Origin: Rhizobiales bacterium Ga0077537
GTDB lineage: Bacteria; Pseudomonadota; Alphaproteobacteria; Rhizobiales; Hyphomicrobiaceae
Reading direction: 5' to 3'
Assembly (NCBI GenBank): GCA_001464955.1
Contig: LNEM01000029.1
Location: forward strand, 1 to 64,000
DNA: 64,000 nt
Shown: positions 54,415-63,594 of the stretch, one piece after another
Position numbering within the stretch: the stretch's first letter is position 1
How the letters are laid out: the number at the start of each line of letters is the position of its first letter
Position numbers and translations under genes: made by a program
The notes under the pieces: generated by a model
The model's database searches: none
What the model saw: the letters and a program-made list of their open reading frames with translations, nothing else
What the model was told of the DNA's origin: nothing

Positions 54415-57195
54415 GTGGCTGACGACGACACGACCAGCGGCGCCCCCCAGGGGGGGCCCAACGACATCCGCCCGATCACCATCTCCGACGAGATGAAGCG
54501 GAGCTATCTCGACTACGCCATGAGCGTGATCGTGAGCCGGGCGCTTCCGGACGTCCGCGACGGCCTGAAGCCGGTGCACCGGCGCATCCTCTATGCGATG
54601 CGCGAGCTCGGCCTCAACTGGAACACCAAGTACGTCAAGTCGGCCCGCGTCGTCGGCGAGACGATGGGCAAATACCATCCGCACGGCAACCTCGCGATCT
54701 ACGATGCGCTCGTCCGCATGGCGCAGGACTGGTCGCTGCGGGTGCCGCTGATCGACGGGCAGGGCAACTTCGGCTCGATGGACGGCGACCCGCCGGCGGC
54801 CGAGCGCTACACGGAGTGCCGCCTCGCCAAGATCACGCAGTACCTCGTCGACGACCTCGACAAGGACACGGTCGACTTCAGGGAGAACTACGACGGTTCG
54901 GAAGAAGAGCCGGCGGTCCTGCCGGCCAAGTTCCCGAACCTGCTCGTCAACGGCGCGGGCGGCATCGCCGTCGGCATGGCGACCAACATTCCGCCGCACA
55001 ACCTCGGCGAGGTGATCGACGCCTGCATGGCGATGCTCGAGAACCCCGAGATCACGATCGACGAGCTGTGCCAGATCGTGCCGGGGCCGGACTTCCCGAC
55101 CGGTGGCACCATCCTCGGACGCGGCGGCATCCTCAACGCCTACCACAAGAGCCGAGGCTCGATCATCATGCGGGCGCACGTGCAGACCGAGCAGATCCGC
55201 AAGGATCGCGAGGCGCTGGTCGTCACGTCGATCCCGTATCAGGTCAACAAGAAGGTGATGATCGAGAAGATCGCCGACCTTGTTCGCGACAAGAAGATCG
55301 AGGGCATCGCCAATGTCTGGGACGAATCGAACCGGGAGGGCGTCCGGGTCGTCATTGAGCTGAAGCGCGATGCGATGGCCGACGTGGTGCTGAACCAGCT
55401 CTGGCGCTTCTCGGACCTGCAGTCGACGTTCGGCGCCAACATGATCGCGCTCAACGGCGGACGGCCGGAAAGCCTGACGCTGCGCGACATGATCCACGCC
55501 TTCACCACCTTCCGCGAGGAGGTGGTGAGCCGTCGGACGAAGTTCCTGCTGAAGAAGGCCCGGACCCGGGCCCACGTGCTGGTCGGCCTCGCCATCGCCG
55601 TTGCAAATATCGACGAGGTGATCCGCCTGATCCGGTCGTCGGTGACGCCGGCAGCGGCCAAGGAAGCCCTGATGGGGCGCGACTGGCCCGCCTACGACAT
55701 GGCGCCGCTGATCGAGCTGATCGCGGACCCGCGGCACAAGCTCAACGCGGACGGCAGCTACCGGCTCTCCGACGAACAGGCGACCGCCATCCTGGCGCTG
55801 ACGCTGTCACGGCTCACGGCGCTCGGGCGCGACGAGATCGGGGACGAGCTCAAGAAGCTCGCCGAAGAGATCAAGGATTATCTCGACATCCTCTCGTCGC
55901 GGGTCCGGATCGTCGAGATCATCAAGAAGGAACTCACCGACATCAGGACCGAGTTCGCGACGCCGCGCGTCACCGAGATCCTCGACATCGAGGGCGATCT
56001 CGAGGACGAGGACCTGATCCAGCGCGAGGACTGCGTCGTCACGGTCTCGCTCAAGGGCTACATCAAACGCGTGCCGCTTTCGACCTACCGGGCGCAGCGG
56101 CGCGGCGGCAAGGGCCGCTCGGGCATGGCGACGCGCGAAGAGGACGTGGTCACGCAGATCTTCATCGCGTCGACGCACACGCCCGTGATGTTCTTTTCCT
56201 CGCGCGGCATGTGCTACCGGATGAAAGTCTGGCGGCTGCCGGCCGGTACGCCGCAGAGCCAGGGCAAGGCGCTGGTCAACCTGCTCCCGCTCGAGGACGG
56301 CGAGGTCATCACCACGATCCTGCCACTGCCCGAGGACGAGGCGACCTGGGCCAATCTCGAGCTGATGTTCGCGACACGGACAGGCAACGTGCGCCGCAAC
56401 AGCCTCACCGATTTCGAGAACATCAATCGCAACGGCAAGATCGCCATGAAGCTCGACGAAGGCGACCAGATCGTCGGCGTCGAGGTCAGCCGTCCCGACA
56501 ACGACGTGCTGCTGACGACGGCACACGGGCAGGCGATCCGGTTCGCGGCCGAGGACGTGCGGGTGTTCAAGGGACGCGATTCGACCGGCGTCCGGGGCAT
56601 CCGGCTCGAGGAGGGCGACGAGGTGATCTCGATGGCCATCCTGCATCACGTCGACGCAACGCCCGACGAGCGGATCGCGTACCTGAAGCAGGCCGCCAGC
56701 ATCCGGCGGGCGCAGACGGGCGAACCAGCGGACGGCGATGCGATTGCGCAGGACGCGGACGAAGGCGGCGAGGCCGTTACGGGCGATGCCGAGCTGACGC
56801 CGGAGCGCTATGCCGAACTCGGCGGGCGCGAGCAGTTCATCCTGACTGTGTCGTCGCGCGGCTACGGCAAGCGGACGTCGTCCTACGAGTACCGGATCTC
56901 GGGGCGCGGCGGCAAAGGCATTGCGGCCATGGTCGTCAACGACCGCAATGGGGCACTCGTTGCGTCGTTCCCGATCGAGCAGTCCGACCAGATCATGCTG
57001 GTGTCGGACGGCGGCCAGCTCATCCGCTGCCCGGTCGACGACGTCAGGATCGCCGGCCGGAACACGCAAGGCGTGCGCATCTTCAAGACCGACGTGGACG
57101 AGAAGGTCGTCTCGGTCGAGCGCATTCCGGATGACGGCAGCGGCAATGGCGAGGTCGAAGACGAAGACGGTCCGCCGGGCGACGCGCAGGAGTGA
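54415..57195 (+). CDS. gyrA: DNA gyrase subunit A
   Basis: This is the 926-residue DNA-cutting subunit of gyrase. The N-terminal domain has the catalytic Tyr132 in ERYTECR. The quinolone-determining region reads [12 protein letters not shown], so the positions equal to E. coli Asp82 and Ser83 are Asn92 and Leu93; Asp87 is conserved as Asp97. The GyrA box QRRGGKG, near residue 560, identifies gyrase rather than ParC, and the C-terminal beta-pinwheel repeats follow. It ends with an acidic tail. Start is GTG at 54415 after AGAAAGAG; the open frame upstream has no such signal. Confidence 0.95.
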   Translation: MADDDTTSGAPQGGPNDIRPITISDEMKRSYLDYAMSVIVSRALPDVRDGLKPVHRRILYAMRELGLNWNTKYVKSARVVGETMGKYHPHGNLAIYDALVRMAQDWSLRVPLIDGQGNFGSMDGDPPAAERYTECRLAKITQYLVDDLDKDTVDFRENYDGSEEEPAVLPAKFPNLLVNGAGGIAVGMATNIPPHNLGEVIDACMAMLENPEITIDELCQIVPGPDFPTGGTILGRGGILNAYHKSRGSIIMRAHVQTEQIRKDREALVVTSIPYQVNKKVMIEKIADLVRDKKIEGIANVWDESNREGVRVVIELKRDAMADVVLNQLWRFSDLQSTFGANMIALNGGRPESLTLRDMIHAFTTFREEVVSRRTKFLLKKARTRAHVLVGLAIAVANIDEVIRLIRSSVTPAAAKEALMGRDWPAYDMAPLIELIADPRHKLNADGSYRLSDEQATAILALTLSRLTALGRDEIGDELKKLAEEIKDYLDILSSRVRIVEIIKKELTDIRTEFATPRVTEILDIEGDLEDEDLIQREDCVVTVSLKGYIKRVPLSTYRAQRRGGKGRSGMATREEDVVTQIFIASTHTPVMFFSSRGMCYRMKVWRLPAGTPQSQGKALVNLLPLEDGEVITTILPLPEDEATWANLELMFATRTGNVRRNSLTDFENINRNGKIAMKLDEGDQIVGVEVSRPDNDVLLTTAHGQAIRFAAEDVRVFKGRDSTGVRGIRLEEGDEVISMAILHHVDATPDERIAYLKQAASIRRAQTGEPADGDAIAQDADEGGEAVTGDAELTPERYAELGGREQFILTVSSRGYGKRTSSYEYRISGRGGKGIAAMVVNDRNGALVASFPIEQSDQIMLVSDGGQLIRCPVDDVRIAGRNTQGVRIFKTDVDEKVVSVERIPDDGSGNGEVEDEDGPPGDAQE

Positions 57196-57207
57196 TCCGA
57201 GCGCGGC

Positions 57208-58047
57208 TCACGGCCGGAGCGCGCGGGCGAGCGCAGGTCCGGCGATGGTCATCAGGGGAATCCAGTTGTGCGTGAAGTGGCGCAGGGTCTCCTGAACCTC
57301 CGGCAAGGCGGCGAGGCGCGGTAGCGGTGGCAGGTGGCGGGCAAGCCCGCCGGCCGAAGCCTGCATCTCGGCGCGCAAGGCATCGGTCCGTCGCTGCAAG
57401 CTGCCGTCGCGAAGCGGCGGGACCAGAACCACATGTACGACCGCGAGCAGCGGCGGACATCCGGCTAAAATGCGGAGCAGGCTCGGAACCACGGAGTCGA
57501 GCGCCGTGCGATCCCCGAAGCCGATGTCGTTCACGAGGCGACGGATCTCGGGTGTCATGGCCTCCGGCGCGAGCATGGGCGCGAGCGGCCCCTCGATGGG
57601 CGCGGGTGGGGTCCATGACGGCGCGTCAAGCGGCACGGCTGCCTTCGAGCCCAGCGCGACCCGCTCCAGTAGCGTGAGCATCACCAGCAGATTGACCGGA
57701 TTGGCGCGGTTGTAGGCGTCGAGGGCGCTGAGCAGCGGCGGCAGCGTCGCCTCGCCAATGCCGAGTGCGTGCCTGAGATCCGCGCCGAGGGGCGGTACGA
57801 GGCCGTCCGGAATGCTCCGCTCGGCGCTTCGCCAGGCGGTCTCCTGTATCCGTCCCGTCGCCATGAGGGGGCGCAAGCCGGCCCAGATCTCCTCCAGCAA
57901 ACCCTCGTGCGTGGCGAGATGGCGGAAGATCAGCGCCACGACCGGCGTCGCGCTCAGCCCGCGGAGTTCGGCGAAGATCTCCTTGATCGGGCCGGCCGCC
58001 GCGGCTTCCGGAAGTTCCGGCAATTCGGTCTCTGGTCGCGCGGTCAT
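57208..58047 (-). CDS. DehI-like protein (halocarboxylic acid dehalogenase family), tentative
   Basis: A 279-residue soluble, mostly helical protein with two similar halves: VVALIFRHLATHEGLLEEIWAGLRPLM early and VVPSLLRILAGCPPLLAVVHVVLVPPL late. This internal repeat and length fit the DehI family of group I 2-haloacid dehalogenases, which are pseudo-dimers. The active Asp cannot be assigned by eye, so dehalogenase activity is unproven. It is convergent with gyrA, about 12 bases between stops. Confidence 0.5.
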   Translation of the reverse strand: MTARPETELPELPEAAAAGPIKEIFAELRGLSATPVVALIFRHLATHEGLLEEIWAGLRPLMATGRIQETAWRSAERSIPDGLVPPLGADLRHALGIGEATLPPLLSALDAYNRANPVNLLVMLTLLERVALGSKAAVPLDAPSWTPPAPIEGPLAPMLAPEAMTPEIRRLVNDIGFGDRTALDSVVPSLLRILAGCPPLLAVVHVVLVPPLRDGSLQRRTDALRAEMQASAGGLARHLPPLPRLAALPEVQETLRHFTHNWIPLMTIAGPALARALRP

Positions 58048-58128
58048 GCAGTGTGGCCCTCGGTTTTCGGACACGAGGGATCATCCTAGCAGCCGAAGCA
58101 CGATGCGGAAGCACGCGCGAGCGCGGCT

Positions 58129-59802
58129 TCAGGCGGCGAGCGCCTGACGGGCGCTTTCGGCCCAGGCCTTGATGCGTTCGACGTTCGGCGGATCGCCGTT
58201 GCGCAGCAGCCGCTGGCCTTCCGTGGTGCTGGCATAGGCCAACACCTTACCGGCAAGGTCGTCGCCATCCGCATCGGCGATGTCCTCGCGGGTGCGATAG
58301 CCGGCGCCGACCAGAAGTTGCGCGCCGGTGCCCGAGAGACCCGGGACGGCGCAGACCAGCCGGGCCTGGGCTTGCCATGCGGCGACCGTCTCAGCCTTCA
58401 CGTAGCTGATGCGCAGGCCGTCGGCGATGATGGCCGCGCGGGTCAAGAGCAGGTCCTCGACGGTGTGGATGCCGAGGGGACGCAGCCGCTCCGCCATGCG
58501 GGGCCCGATCGACGGTGCGTCGACGATGTCGTCGGCGGGCTTCAGGCGGGGGGACTGCACACGCTCGCGGCGCGGCTCGGACGTCGGCGTCGAGGACACC
58601 ACGGCGAGGCGGTCCGACAGGCGATGGACCGGCACCAGAGGCACGGATGACTGGGGGAGCATCTCGGCAGCGGGCGGGATCGCCGACGCTGCCGCTTCGG
58701 CGATCGGCTGGCTGAAGACCGGCTCGATCCGCTGATCCGGAGCTGGCTCCCGTGGCGGTGACGGTGATGGACGCTCCTCGGCGCGTGGAGATGCCGTCTC
58801 GACCGGCGCCATGGGTTTCGGTGTGGCAGGCTGTGCTTTCGCGGCTGCCGCCTTGCCGGACGTCTTCGCGGGTGTCTTCACAGGGGTGGGCGCAGCCGAG
58901 CCCAGGACCTCGGCGCGATGCAGATCGCGGACCATGCGATCGTCCTCGGGCAGCGTCTTCTCGACGGTACCGGTCGCCAACAACTCGTCGTACATGCGCT
59001 CGATCTCGCGGCGGTCGGCGACGTCAGCGAGCTTGGCCTGCAACTTCTTCAACGGGATCTGCAGCGTCGCGAGCACCGTATCGAGCGTCAGAGATACCTC
59101 GGGCGGCGACACTCTGGCTTCGGCGAACGCGCGCTCGAGCACGACCGCGACAAGCGACGAGGCATAGATCATGAGGCGGCCGAGGATGCGGCGCGAGACG
59201 AGATCGAGGCCGGCCGGCGGATCGACGACGCCGCGATTGATGTCGTAGTGGGCGATCAGCTTCTCGTAGTGGCTGTTCGACTGGGTGGCTGCCACGCGCA
59301 GCATTTCCTCGAGCCAGTCCTCGCGATCCGGCACGGCGATGCGGGGCGCGCGCTCCTCGGCGCCCAGGGCCTTGATCACGTCGTAGGTCTTGGCCGTGCT
59401 CCACTCGAAGGCCCGGTGGATGCCGTTCTCGGCCTCGGTCTGGCCGGTGTGGAAGGGATGCACGGGGTCGGTGACGTAGTGGCTCAGCACGCCGGCGTTG
59501 TAGGCGGCTTCGGGCCAGTTCTGGGCTTCCAGCGATGCGACGAGCTTGCCGTACCACTGGCGGGCCGTCGCCGGAGCGCCGCCCCAGAAGCCGTCGCGCA
59601 CGTGCAGGACGTGGTTCTTGAAATCCTTGAACGTATCGTCCGGCGCCTTGGCGCCCACCATGAACGGCTCGGCATGCTTCAGGAGCAGGCGACGCCAACC
59701 CTCGGCGTCGGGACCGGTCAGCAGCGGCAATGCGTCCAAGGCAAGCTTGTGATGGGTACCGCGGGCATGCACGGCGTAGAGAACACGGAAGAGCAGGCCC
59801 AT
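58129..59802 (-). CDS. Zinc-dependent phospholipase C-like domain fused to DUF4332 (helix-hairpin-helix)
   Basis: A 557-residue two-domain protein. Residues 1 to about 290 resemble zinc-dependent phospholipase C/S1-P1 nuclease proteins: HH at 17-18, H64, H67, H108, D112, H115, H118 and H129 in a metal-binding pattern. A Pro/Ala/Lys-rich linker covers about 300-425. Residues 431-557 are a DUF4332-type domain with two helix-hairpin-helix units (SIGPRMAERLRPLGI and VPGLSGTGAQLLVGAGY). There is no signal peptide, so it is likely cytoplasmic. A combined hydrolase and DNA- or RNA-binding activity is a reasonable guess only. Confidence 0.72.
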   Translation of the reverse strand: MGLLFRVLYAVHARGTHHKLALDALPLLTGPDAEGWRRLLLKHAEPFMVGAKAPDDTFKDFKNHVLHVRDGFWGGAPATARQWYGKLVASLEAQNWPEAAYNAGVLSHYVTDPVHPFHTGQTEAENGIHRAFEWSTAKTYDVIKALGAEERAPRIAVPDREDWLEEMLRVAATQSNSHYEKLIAHYDINRGVVDPPAGLDLVSRRILGRLMIYASSLVAVVLERAFAEARVSPPEVSLTLDTVLATLQIPLKKLQAKLADVADRREIERMYDELLATGTVEKTLPEDDRMVRDLHRAEVLGSAAPTPVKTPAKTSGKAAAAKAQPATPKPMAPVETASPRAEERPSPSPPREPAPDQRIEPVFSQPIAEAAASAIPPAAEMLPQSSVPLVPVHRLSDRLAVVSSTPTSEPRRERVQSPRLKPADDIVDAPSIGPRMAERLRPLGIHTVEDLLLTRAAIIADGLRISYVKAETVAAWQAQARLVCAVPGLSGTGAQLLVGAGYRTREDIADADGDDLAGKVLAYASTTEGQRLLRNGDPPNVERIKAWAESARQALAA

Positions 59803-59914
59803 GGATCGACACCCCGGATGACACGCGCACAGCAGCGATCACGAATGTCGCGAGTCGGGGACCGGGAGGAACACTCCGGCGTCAGAGCTTGTGGATAAGT
59901 CCGTGCGGTCGCGG

Positions 59915-60667
59915 TCAGATGCCGCGGCCGCCGGCCACGTCCAGGATCGCGCCAGTGATGTATCCCGCGCCGGGAGAGAGCAGGAAGAGCACGGTTTCCG
60001 CTACGTCGCCGGCGGATCCGGCGCGGCCGACAGGGACCGTCGCCATAAGGCGTGCGACGCGGCCCGGCTCGCCGGCGCTGGCGTGGATCTCGGTCTCGAT
60101 CAGGCCCGGGCGAACGCCGTTGACGCGCACGCCTTCGCCGGCAAGCTCCTTCGCCATGCCGATCGTCAGGGTATCGACGGCGCCCTTGGTGGCGCCGTAG
60201 TCGGTGCATTCGAACGCGCCGCCGAGGCGGGCCGCCATCGACGACATGTTGACGATCGCCCCGCCACGACCGCCGAGACGGGTGGACATGCGACGCGCCG
60301 CTTCCTGGGCCGCGACGTAGGCGCCCTTGAAGTTGACCGCGATCATGCGGTCGAGCTGCTGCTCGGTAATGTCGACGAAACGGGCGTGGGGCGAGAGGAT
60401 GCCCGCGTTGTTGACGAACGCATCGAGGCGGCCGAACTCGGCGTCGACGGCGGCGAACAGGGCGCGGACATCGGCGGTTTCGGCGACGTCGGCGCGGACG
60501 GCGAGCGCGCGCCTGCCCTCCGCCCTGACGCCAGCGGCGACCGCATCCGCCGCAGCCTTGTCCGAGACGTAGCTCAATGCGACGTCGTAGCCGCGGCGGG
60601 CGGCCAACAGCGCCGTTGCCGCACCGATGCCACGGGAGCCGCCCGTGACGAGAAGAACGCCGCTCAT
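59915..60667 (-). CDS. Short-chain dehydrogenase/reductase (glucose 1-dehydrogenase-like)
   Basis: A 250-residue SDR with TGGSRGIGAATALLA, VNNAGILSPH, NMSSMAARLGG, the catalytic YGATKGAVD, and RPGLIETEI. The substrate is unknown. It follows the CPBP protease gene by about 50 bases on the same strand and may share its transcript. Confidence 0.87.
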   Translation of the reverse strand: MSGVLLVTGGSRGIGAATALLAARRGYDVALSYVSDKAAADAVAAGVRAEGRRALAVRADVAETADVRALFAAVDAEFGRLDAFVNNAGILSPHARFVDITEQQLDRMIAVNFKGAYVAAQEAARRMSTRLGGRGGAIVNMSSMAARLGGAFECTDYGATKGAVDTLTIGMAKELAGEGVRVNGVRPGLIETEIHASAGEPGRVARLMATVPVGRAGSAGDVAETVLFLLSPGAGYITGAILDVAGGRGI

Positions 60668-60716
60668 CGGATGTCCTTTCCTTCGATCGCGCCGGAGCGC
60701 GGAGGGCGCGAAAGCC

Positions 60717-61484
60717 TCACGCCCAAAGACGCATGGTGAGAAACAAGGCTGCGTTGTAGCCCGCATGGCAGGCGATCGGCACCCAGAGGCTCCCCGTCCT
60801 GCGGTAGAGCCACGACAGATAGAGGCCGATCAGGAACACTTCGATCAGGCCGGCCAGCGAGTAGCCGAGATGCAGGATGGCCCAGATGCCCGAGACGAGC
60901 GTTGCCGCCGGCCAGAAGCCCAGGCCGGCCACAAGTGGCGGGAGCAGGAAGCCCCGGAACAACAACTCCTCCCACAACGGTGCGCCGACAGCGATGCTGA
61001 GGAAGCCGGCGACAGGGTCCGCCGTGCGCGCCAGGGTCGTGAACTGCTCGAAATCGGCGATGAAGCCGGACGGGCTCAGTCCATAGGCGATGGCGTTGGT
61101 GATGGCCATCAGCGGAATCATGAGCAGGATCGCGAAGATGAACGCGCGCGCGCCTCCTGCCGGTGCGACGAGGCCGAGCCCTTCCGCGACGCGCGGCGTG
61201 CCGGCCCGGACGGCAAGGAGCGTCAGGCCCGCGAGCACCGACTGCCCGAGGAGCAGCAGCGACACGTTCGTCGAGTCAAGGGACCAGCGGGTGCCTTCGG
61301 GACCTGGTATCGTCGGCTGAGACGCGAGGTCGGGCGCCATCAACAGGACAGCGGCGATGGACACGAACTGACCGGCCGCGAGGATGGCCAACGTCATCGC
61401 CGACGCTGTCACCGGATGCCAGACGCCGTCCGGCCGCCACGCCGGCGAGCCCGTCAGGAAGTTCCGAAACGTCAGTATCGACAT
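60717..61484 (-). CDS. CPBP family intramembrane metalloprotease
   Basis: A 255-residue membrane protein with about seven helices. The glutamate pair and Arg lie in WEELLFRGF, a following His is in AILHLGYS, and a third motif is in ACHAGYNAALF. This is the Abi/CAAX-protease-like (CPBP) family, zinc-independent intramembrane proteases. Targets are unknown. Its start is divergent from the tmRNA gene. Confidence 0.86.
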   Translation of the reverse strand: MSILTFRNFLTGSPAWRPDGVWHPVTASAMTLAILAAGQFVSIAAVLLMAPDLASQPTIPGPEGTRWSLDSTNVSLLLLGQSVLAGLTLLAVRAGTPRVAEGLGLVAPAGGARAFIFAILLMIPLMAITNAIAYGLSPSGFIADFEQFTTLARTADPVAGFLSIAVGAPLWEELLFRGFLLPPLVAGLGFWPAATLVSGIWAILHLGYSLAGLIEVFLIGLYLSWLYRRTGSLWVPIACHAGYNAALFLTMRLWA

Positions 61485-61536
61485 GATTTATCCCGACAGC
61501 CTCAACAGCATTCTTTCATTCGGCGCCGCACACCCC

Positions 61537-61542
61537 TATATT
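61537..61542 (+). promoter_or_regulatory. Possible -10 element for ssrA
   Basis: TATATT lies upstream of the tmRNA acceptor piece in otherwise GC-rich sequence, with TTTCAT 17 bases before it as a weak -35 match. This is the best sigma-70-like candidate for the tmRNA promoter. Confidence 0.4.
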
Positions 61543-61548
61543 ACGAGT

Positions 61549-61905
61549 GCTGGATTCGTCCGGCTATGGCGATAAACGGACGTCAGAATAAGCCTATCGG
61601 ACCCGGGGGCAGTACCCGGCGCCTCCACCAAGAACCGGCAGACGACCCTCGCGCTCGGCAAGGCGCGACGATCGAGCCGGCTCCTGATGGGGGCGAAACA
61701 GGATCGACGAGGGTGTAAAAGGCGCTCTTTTGCCCGGCATGATACCGCCGTTATCGGGTCAAACATATAGTTGCCAATGACAACTATGCTGAGGTTGCGG
61801 TCGCTGCGTAATGCAGCTCCCATAACTTCAAACTCAAGTCCTGACGTCTAGCAGCGTCAGGCGGGGTCCGGGGGGCACCTGGCAACAGAAGCCCCCCACT
61901 TTCCA
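61549..61905 (+). ncRNA. ssrA: tmRNA, circularly permuted two-piece form
   Basis: The acceptor piece lies first: its T-arm CCGGG-GGCAGTA-CCCGG is followed by CGCCTCC and ACCA ending at 61630. The coding piece begins at 61689 with GGGGGCG, which pairs with CGCCTCC (one G-U) to make the acceptor stem, then AAACAGGATCGACG as in tmRNAs. The tag frame at 61773-61811 reads ANDNYAEVAVAA and stops with TAA. Hairpins and pseudoknot-like stems follow, for example CCTGACG/CGTCAGG and GGGGGGC/GCCCCCC, to about 61900. The 5' end (taken near 61549) and the 3' end are approximate. The RNA rescues stalled ribosomes and tags the unfinished protein; the sspB gene for the tag-delivery adaptor follows. Confidence 0.93.
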
Positions 61906-61962
61906 CCAGCGCGCCCGGGCTGTCTGGAGAGGTGTGAGGCGGTACCTTGAGATCGGCTGGAC

Positions 61963-62751
61963 ATGACGTCAGGTCAGCATATCGACTACGACGCCCTGGC
62001 ATTGGAAGCGCTGCGTGGCGTGGTCAAGGCTTGCCTCGCTCAGGTCGCGCGAACGGGACTGGTCGGAGAGCATCACTTCTACATCGCCTTCAACACGCAG
62101 GCGCCCGGCGTCGGCATGTCGAAGCGGCTGAAGGAGAAGTATCCGCTCGAGATGACCATCGTGCTGCAGCACAGGTTCTGGGATCTCGCCGTCGATGACG
62201 AACGGTTTGAGGTCAAGCTCACCTTCGACGGCATTCCGGAGCGGCTCGTGGTGCCGTTCGCGGCCGTGCGCGTCTTCTACGATCCCAGCGTGCCGTACGT
62301 CCTGCAGTTCGACGATCCGGCAGCGACGAGCGGCGTGACGGCGAACGCGTCGTCTGCGACCGAGACACCTGCACAGAGCCTGAGCAGTTCGGCCAAAGGC
62401 GCTGAAAGCGCCCCCCGCGAGACATTTACCGTGCATCGCAGCGACGGCGAAGCCGGCAACGGCAAGCGCGGCGTGGACGCAGCGCCCCGGCGGCTGACAG
62501 GCGAGGCTGGGACGAGCGCGATCCGCCCAGCCCCCGACCGTAAGGCTCCGGCCGTGGTCAAGCCAGAGCGCACCAACCGGACCGCAGACACCGTCACCAA
62601 GGACGGCGGCATCGAGCCAGCCGCTCCGCCCGCGGTCGCGAGCCGCGCGCAAGCAGGTCCTGCCGACAGCGATGCCGAGAGCACGGAGGCGGCGCCCGCC
62701 GCGAACGGCGCCAAGATCTTCGATCTTTCGAAATTCCGCGGCAAGAAATAA
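61963..62751 (+). CDS. sspB: SspB (alpha type), ClpXP adaptor for ssrA-tagged proteins
   Basis: A 262-residue adaptor. The SspB-alpha core is residues 7-118: ALEALRGVVKACL, FYIAFNTQAPGV, YPLEMTIVLQHRFWDL and RVFYDPSVPYVLQF. A long low-complexity linker follows (about 120-248). The end, AKIFDLSKFRGKK at residues 250-262, is the short C-terminal motif expected to bind the ClpX N-domain. In Caulobacter the related SspB-alpha binds the tmRNA tag. The gene lies about 60 bases after the tmRNA on the same strand. Confidence 0.88.
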   Translation: MTSGQHIDYDALALEALRGVVKACLAQVARTGLVGEHHFYIAFNTQAPGVGMSKRLKEKYPLEMTIVLQHRFWDLAVDDERFEVKLTFDGIPERLVVPFAAVRVFYDPSVPYVLQFDDPAATSGVTANASSATETPAQSLSSSAKGAESAPRETFTVHRSDGEAGNGKRGVDAAPRRLTGEAGTSAIRPAPDRKAPAVVKPERTNRTADTVTKDGGIEPAAPPAVASRAQAGPADSDAESTEAAPAANGAKIFDLSKFRGKK

Positions 62752-62795
62752 CCTCTGGTCGCCTTGGCGCGCCCCTGCGCCGCGACGCCCCTTCC

Positions 62796-63587
62796 ATGTC
62801 CGGAGACCCGCAGCCGATGACCTCGTTCGGATTGTTCAAAGGTGAGCGCGCCCTAGTGACGGGCTCAGCCTCCAATATCGGCCGCGCCATCGCCGAAGGT
62901 CTGGCCCGCGAAGGCGCCGAAGTCCTGCTCGCCGACATCGATCCCGTGCGGAACCGGGAAACGGTCGCGGCCATTGGTGCTGCCGGTGGCCGTGGCGAGG
63001 CCATCACGGCGGACCTCTCGACGTCAGACGGGTGGCGGCAGGTGCTTGCTGCGGCCGGCGACCGGCCGATCCACATGCTGGTCCATTCCGCCAGTCCGCC
63101 GCGCAAGGAAACGGATCGGCTGGCGGACGTCACGGAAGAGATCTTCGACGCCATGCTGGCGGTCAATGTTCGCTCGGGGTTTCTGCTGGCACGCGAGATG
63201 GGGCAGCGCATGAAGGCCGCTGGCGTACGCGGCCGCATGCTGTTCGTGACGTCGCTCCATGCAGAGACGCCCAGAAACCTGCCGCACTACTCGGCCTCGA
63301 AGGCCGCCCAGACGATGCTCGTCAAGGAGTTGGCACGGGCGTTTGGTCCTTCCGGCATCCGGGTCAACGCCATCGCGCCGGGCGCGATCCCCGGCGGGGG
63401 CTTCAATGCGTCGGCGTTCAACTTCGACGGGAAGATCCCGCTCGGTCGCCTCGGCGCCGCGAGCGATCTCGCCGGTCCGGCGATCGCGCTGCTGTCGGAT
63501 CAGTTCTGCGGGTATGTGACCGGCACGACGCTCGTGGTCGACGGGGGTATCGCGCTCCACAACTGGATCACGCCCGCCTCGGCCTGA
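62796..63587 (+). CDS. Short-chain dehydrogenase/reductase
   Basis: A 263-residue SDR with TGSASNIGRAIAEGL (nucleotide loop), HSASPP, VTSLHAET, the catalytic YSASKAAQ, and APGAIPGGGF. ATG at 62796 or 62817. It follows sspB by 45 bases but looks functionally unrelated; substrate unknown. Confidence 0.86.
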   Translation: MSGDPQPMTSFGLFKGERALVTGSASNIGRAIAEGLAREGAEVLLADIDPVRNRETVAAIGAAGGRGEAITADLSTSDGWRQVLAAAGDRPIHMLVHSASPPRKETDRLADVTEEIFDAMLAVNVRSGFLLAREMGQRMKAAGVRGRMLFVTSLHAETPRNLPHYSASKAAQTMLVKELARAFGPSGIRVNAIAPGAIPGGGFNASAFNFDGKIPLGRLGAASDLAGPAIALLSDQFCGYVTGTTLVVDGGIALHNWITPASA

Positions 63588-63594
63588 GGCCGGA

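Noticed and set aside
61536-61823. Minus-strand ORF of 95 codons across the tmRNA region
   Set aside because: The region is fully explained by the two tmRNA pieces on the plus strand; the ORF has no recognisable domain.
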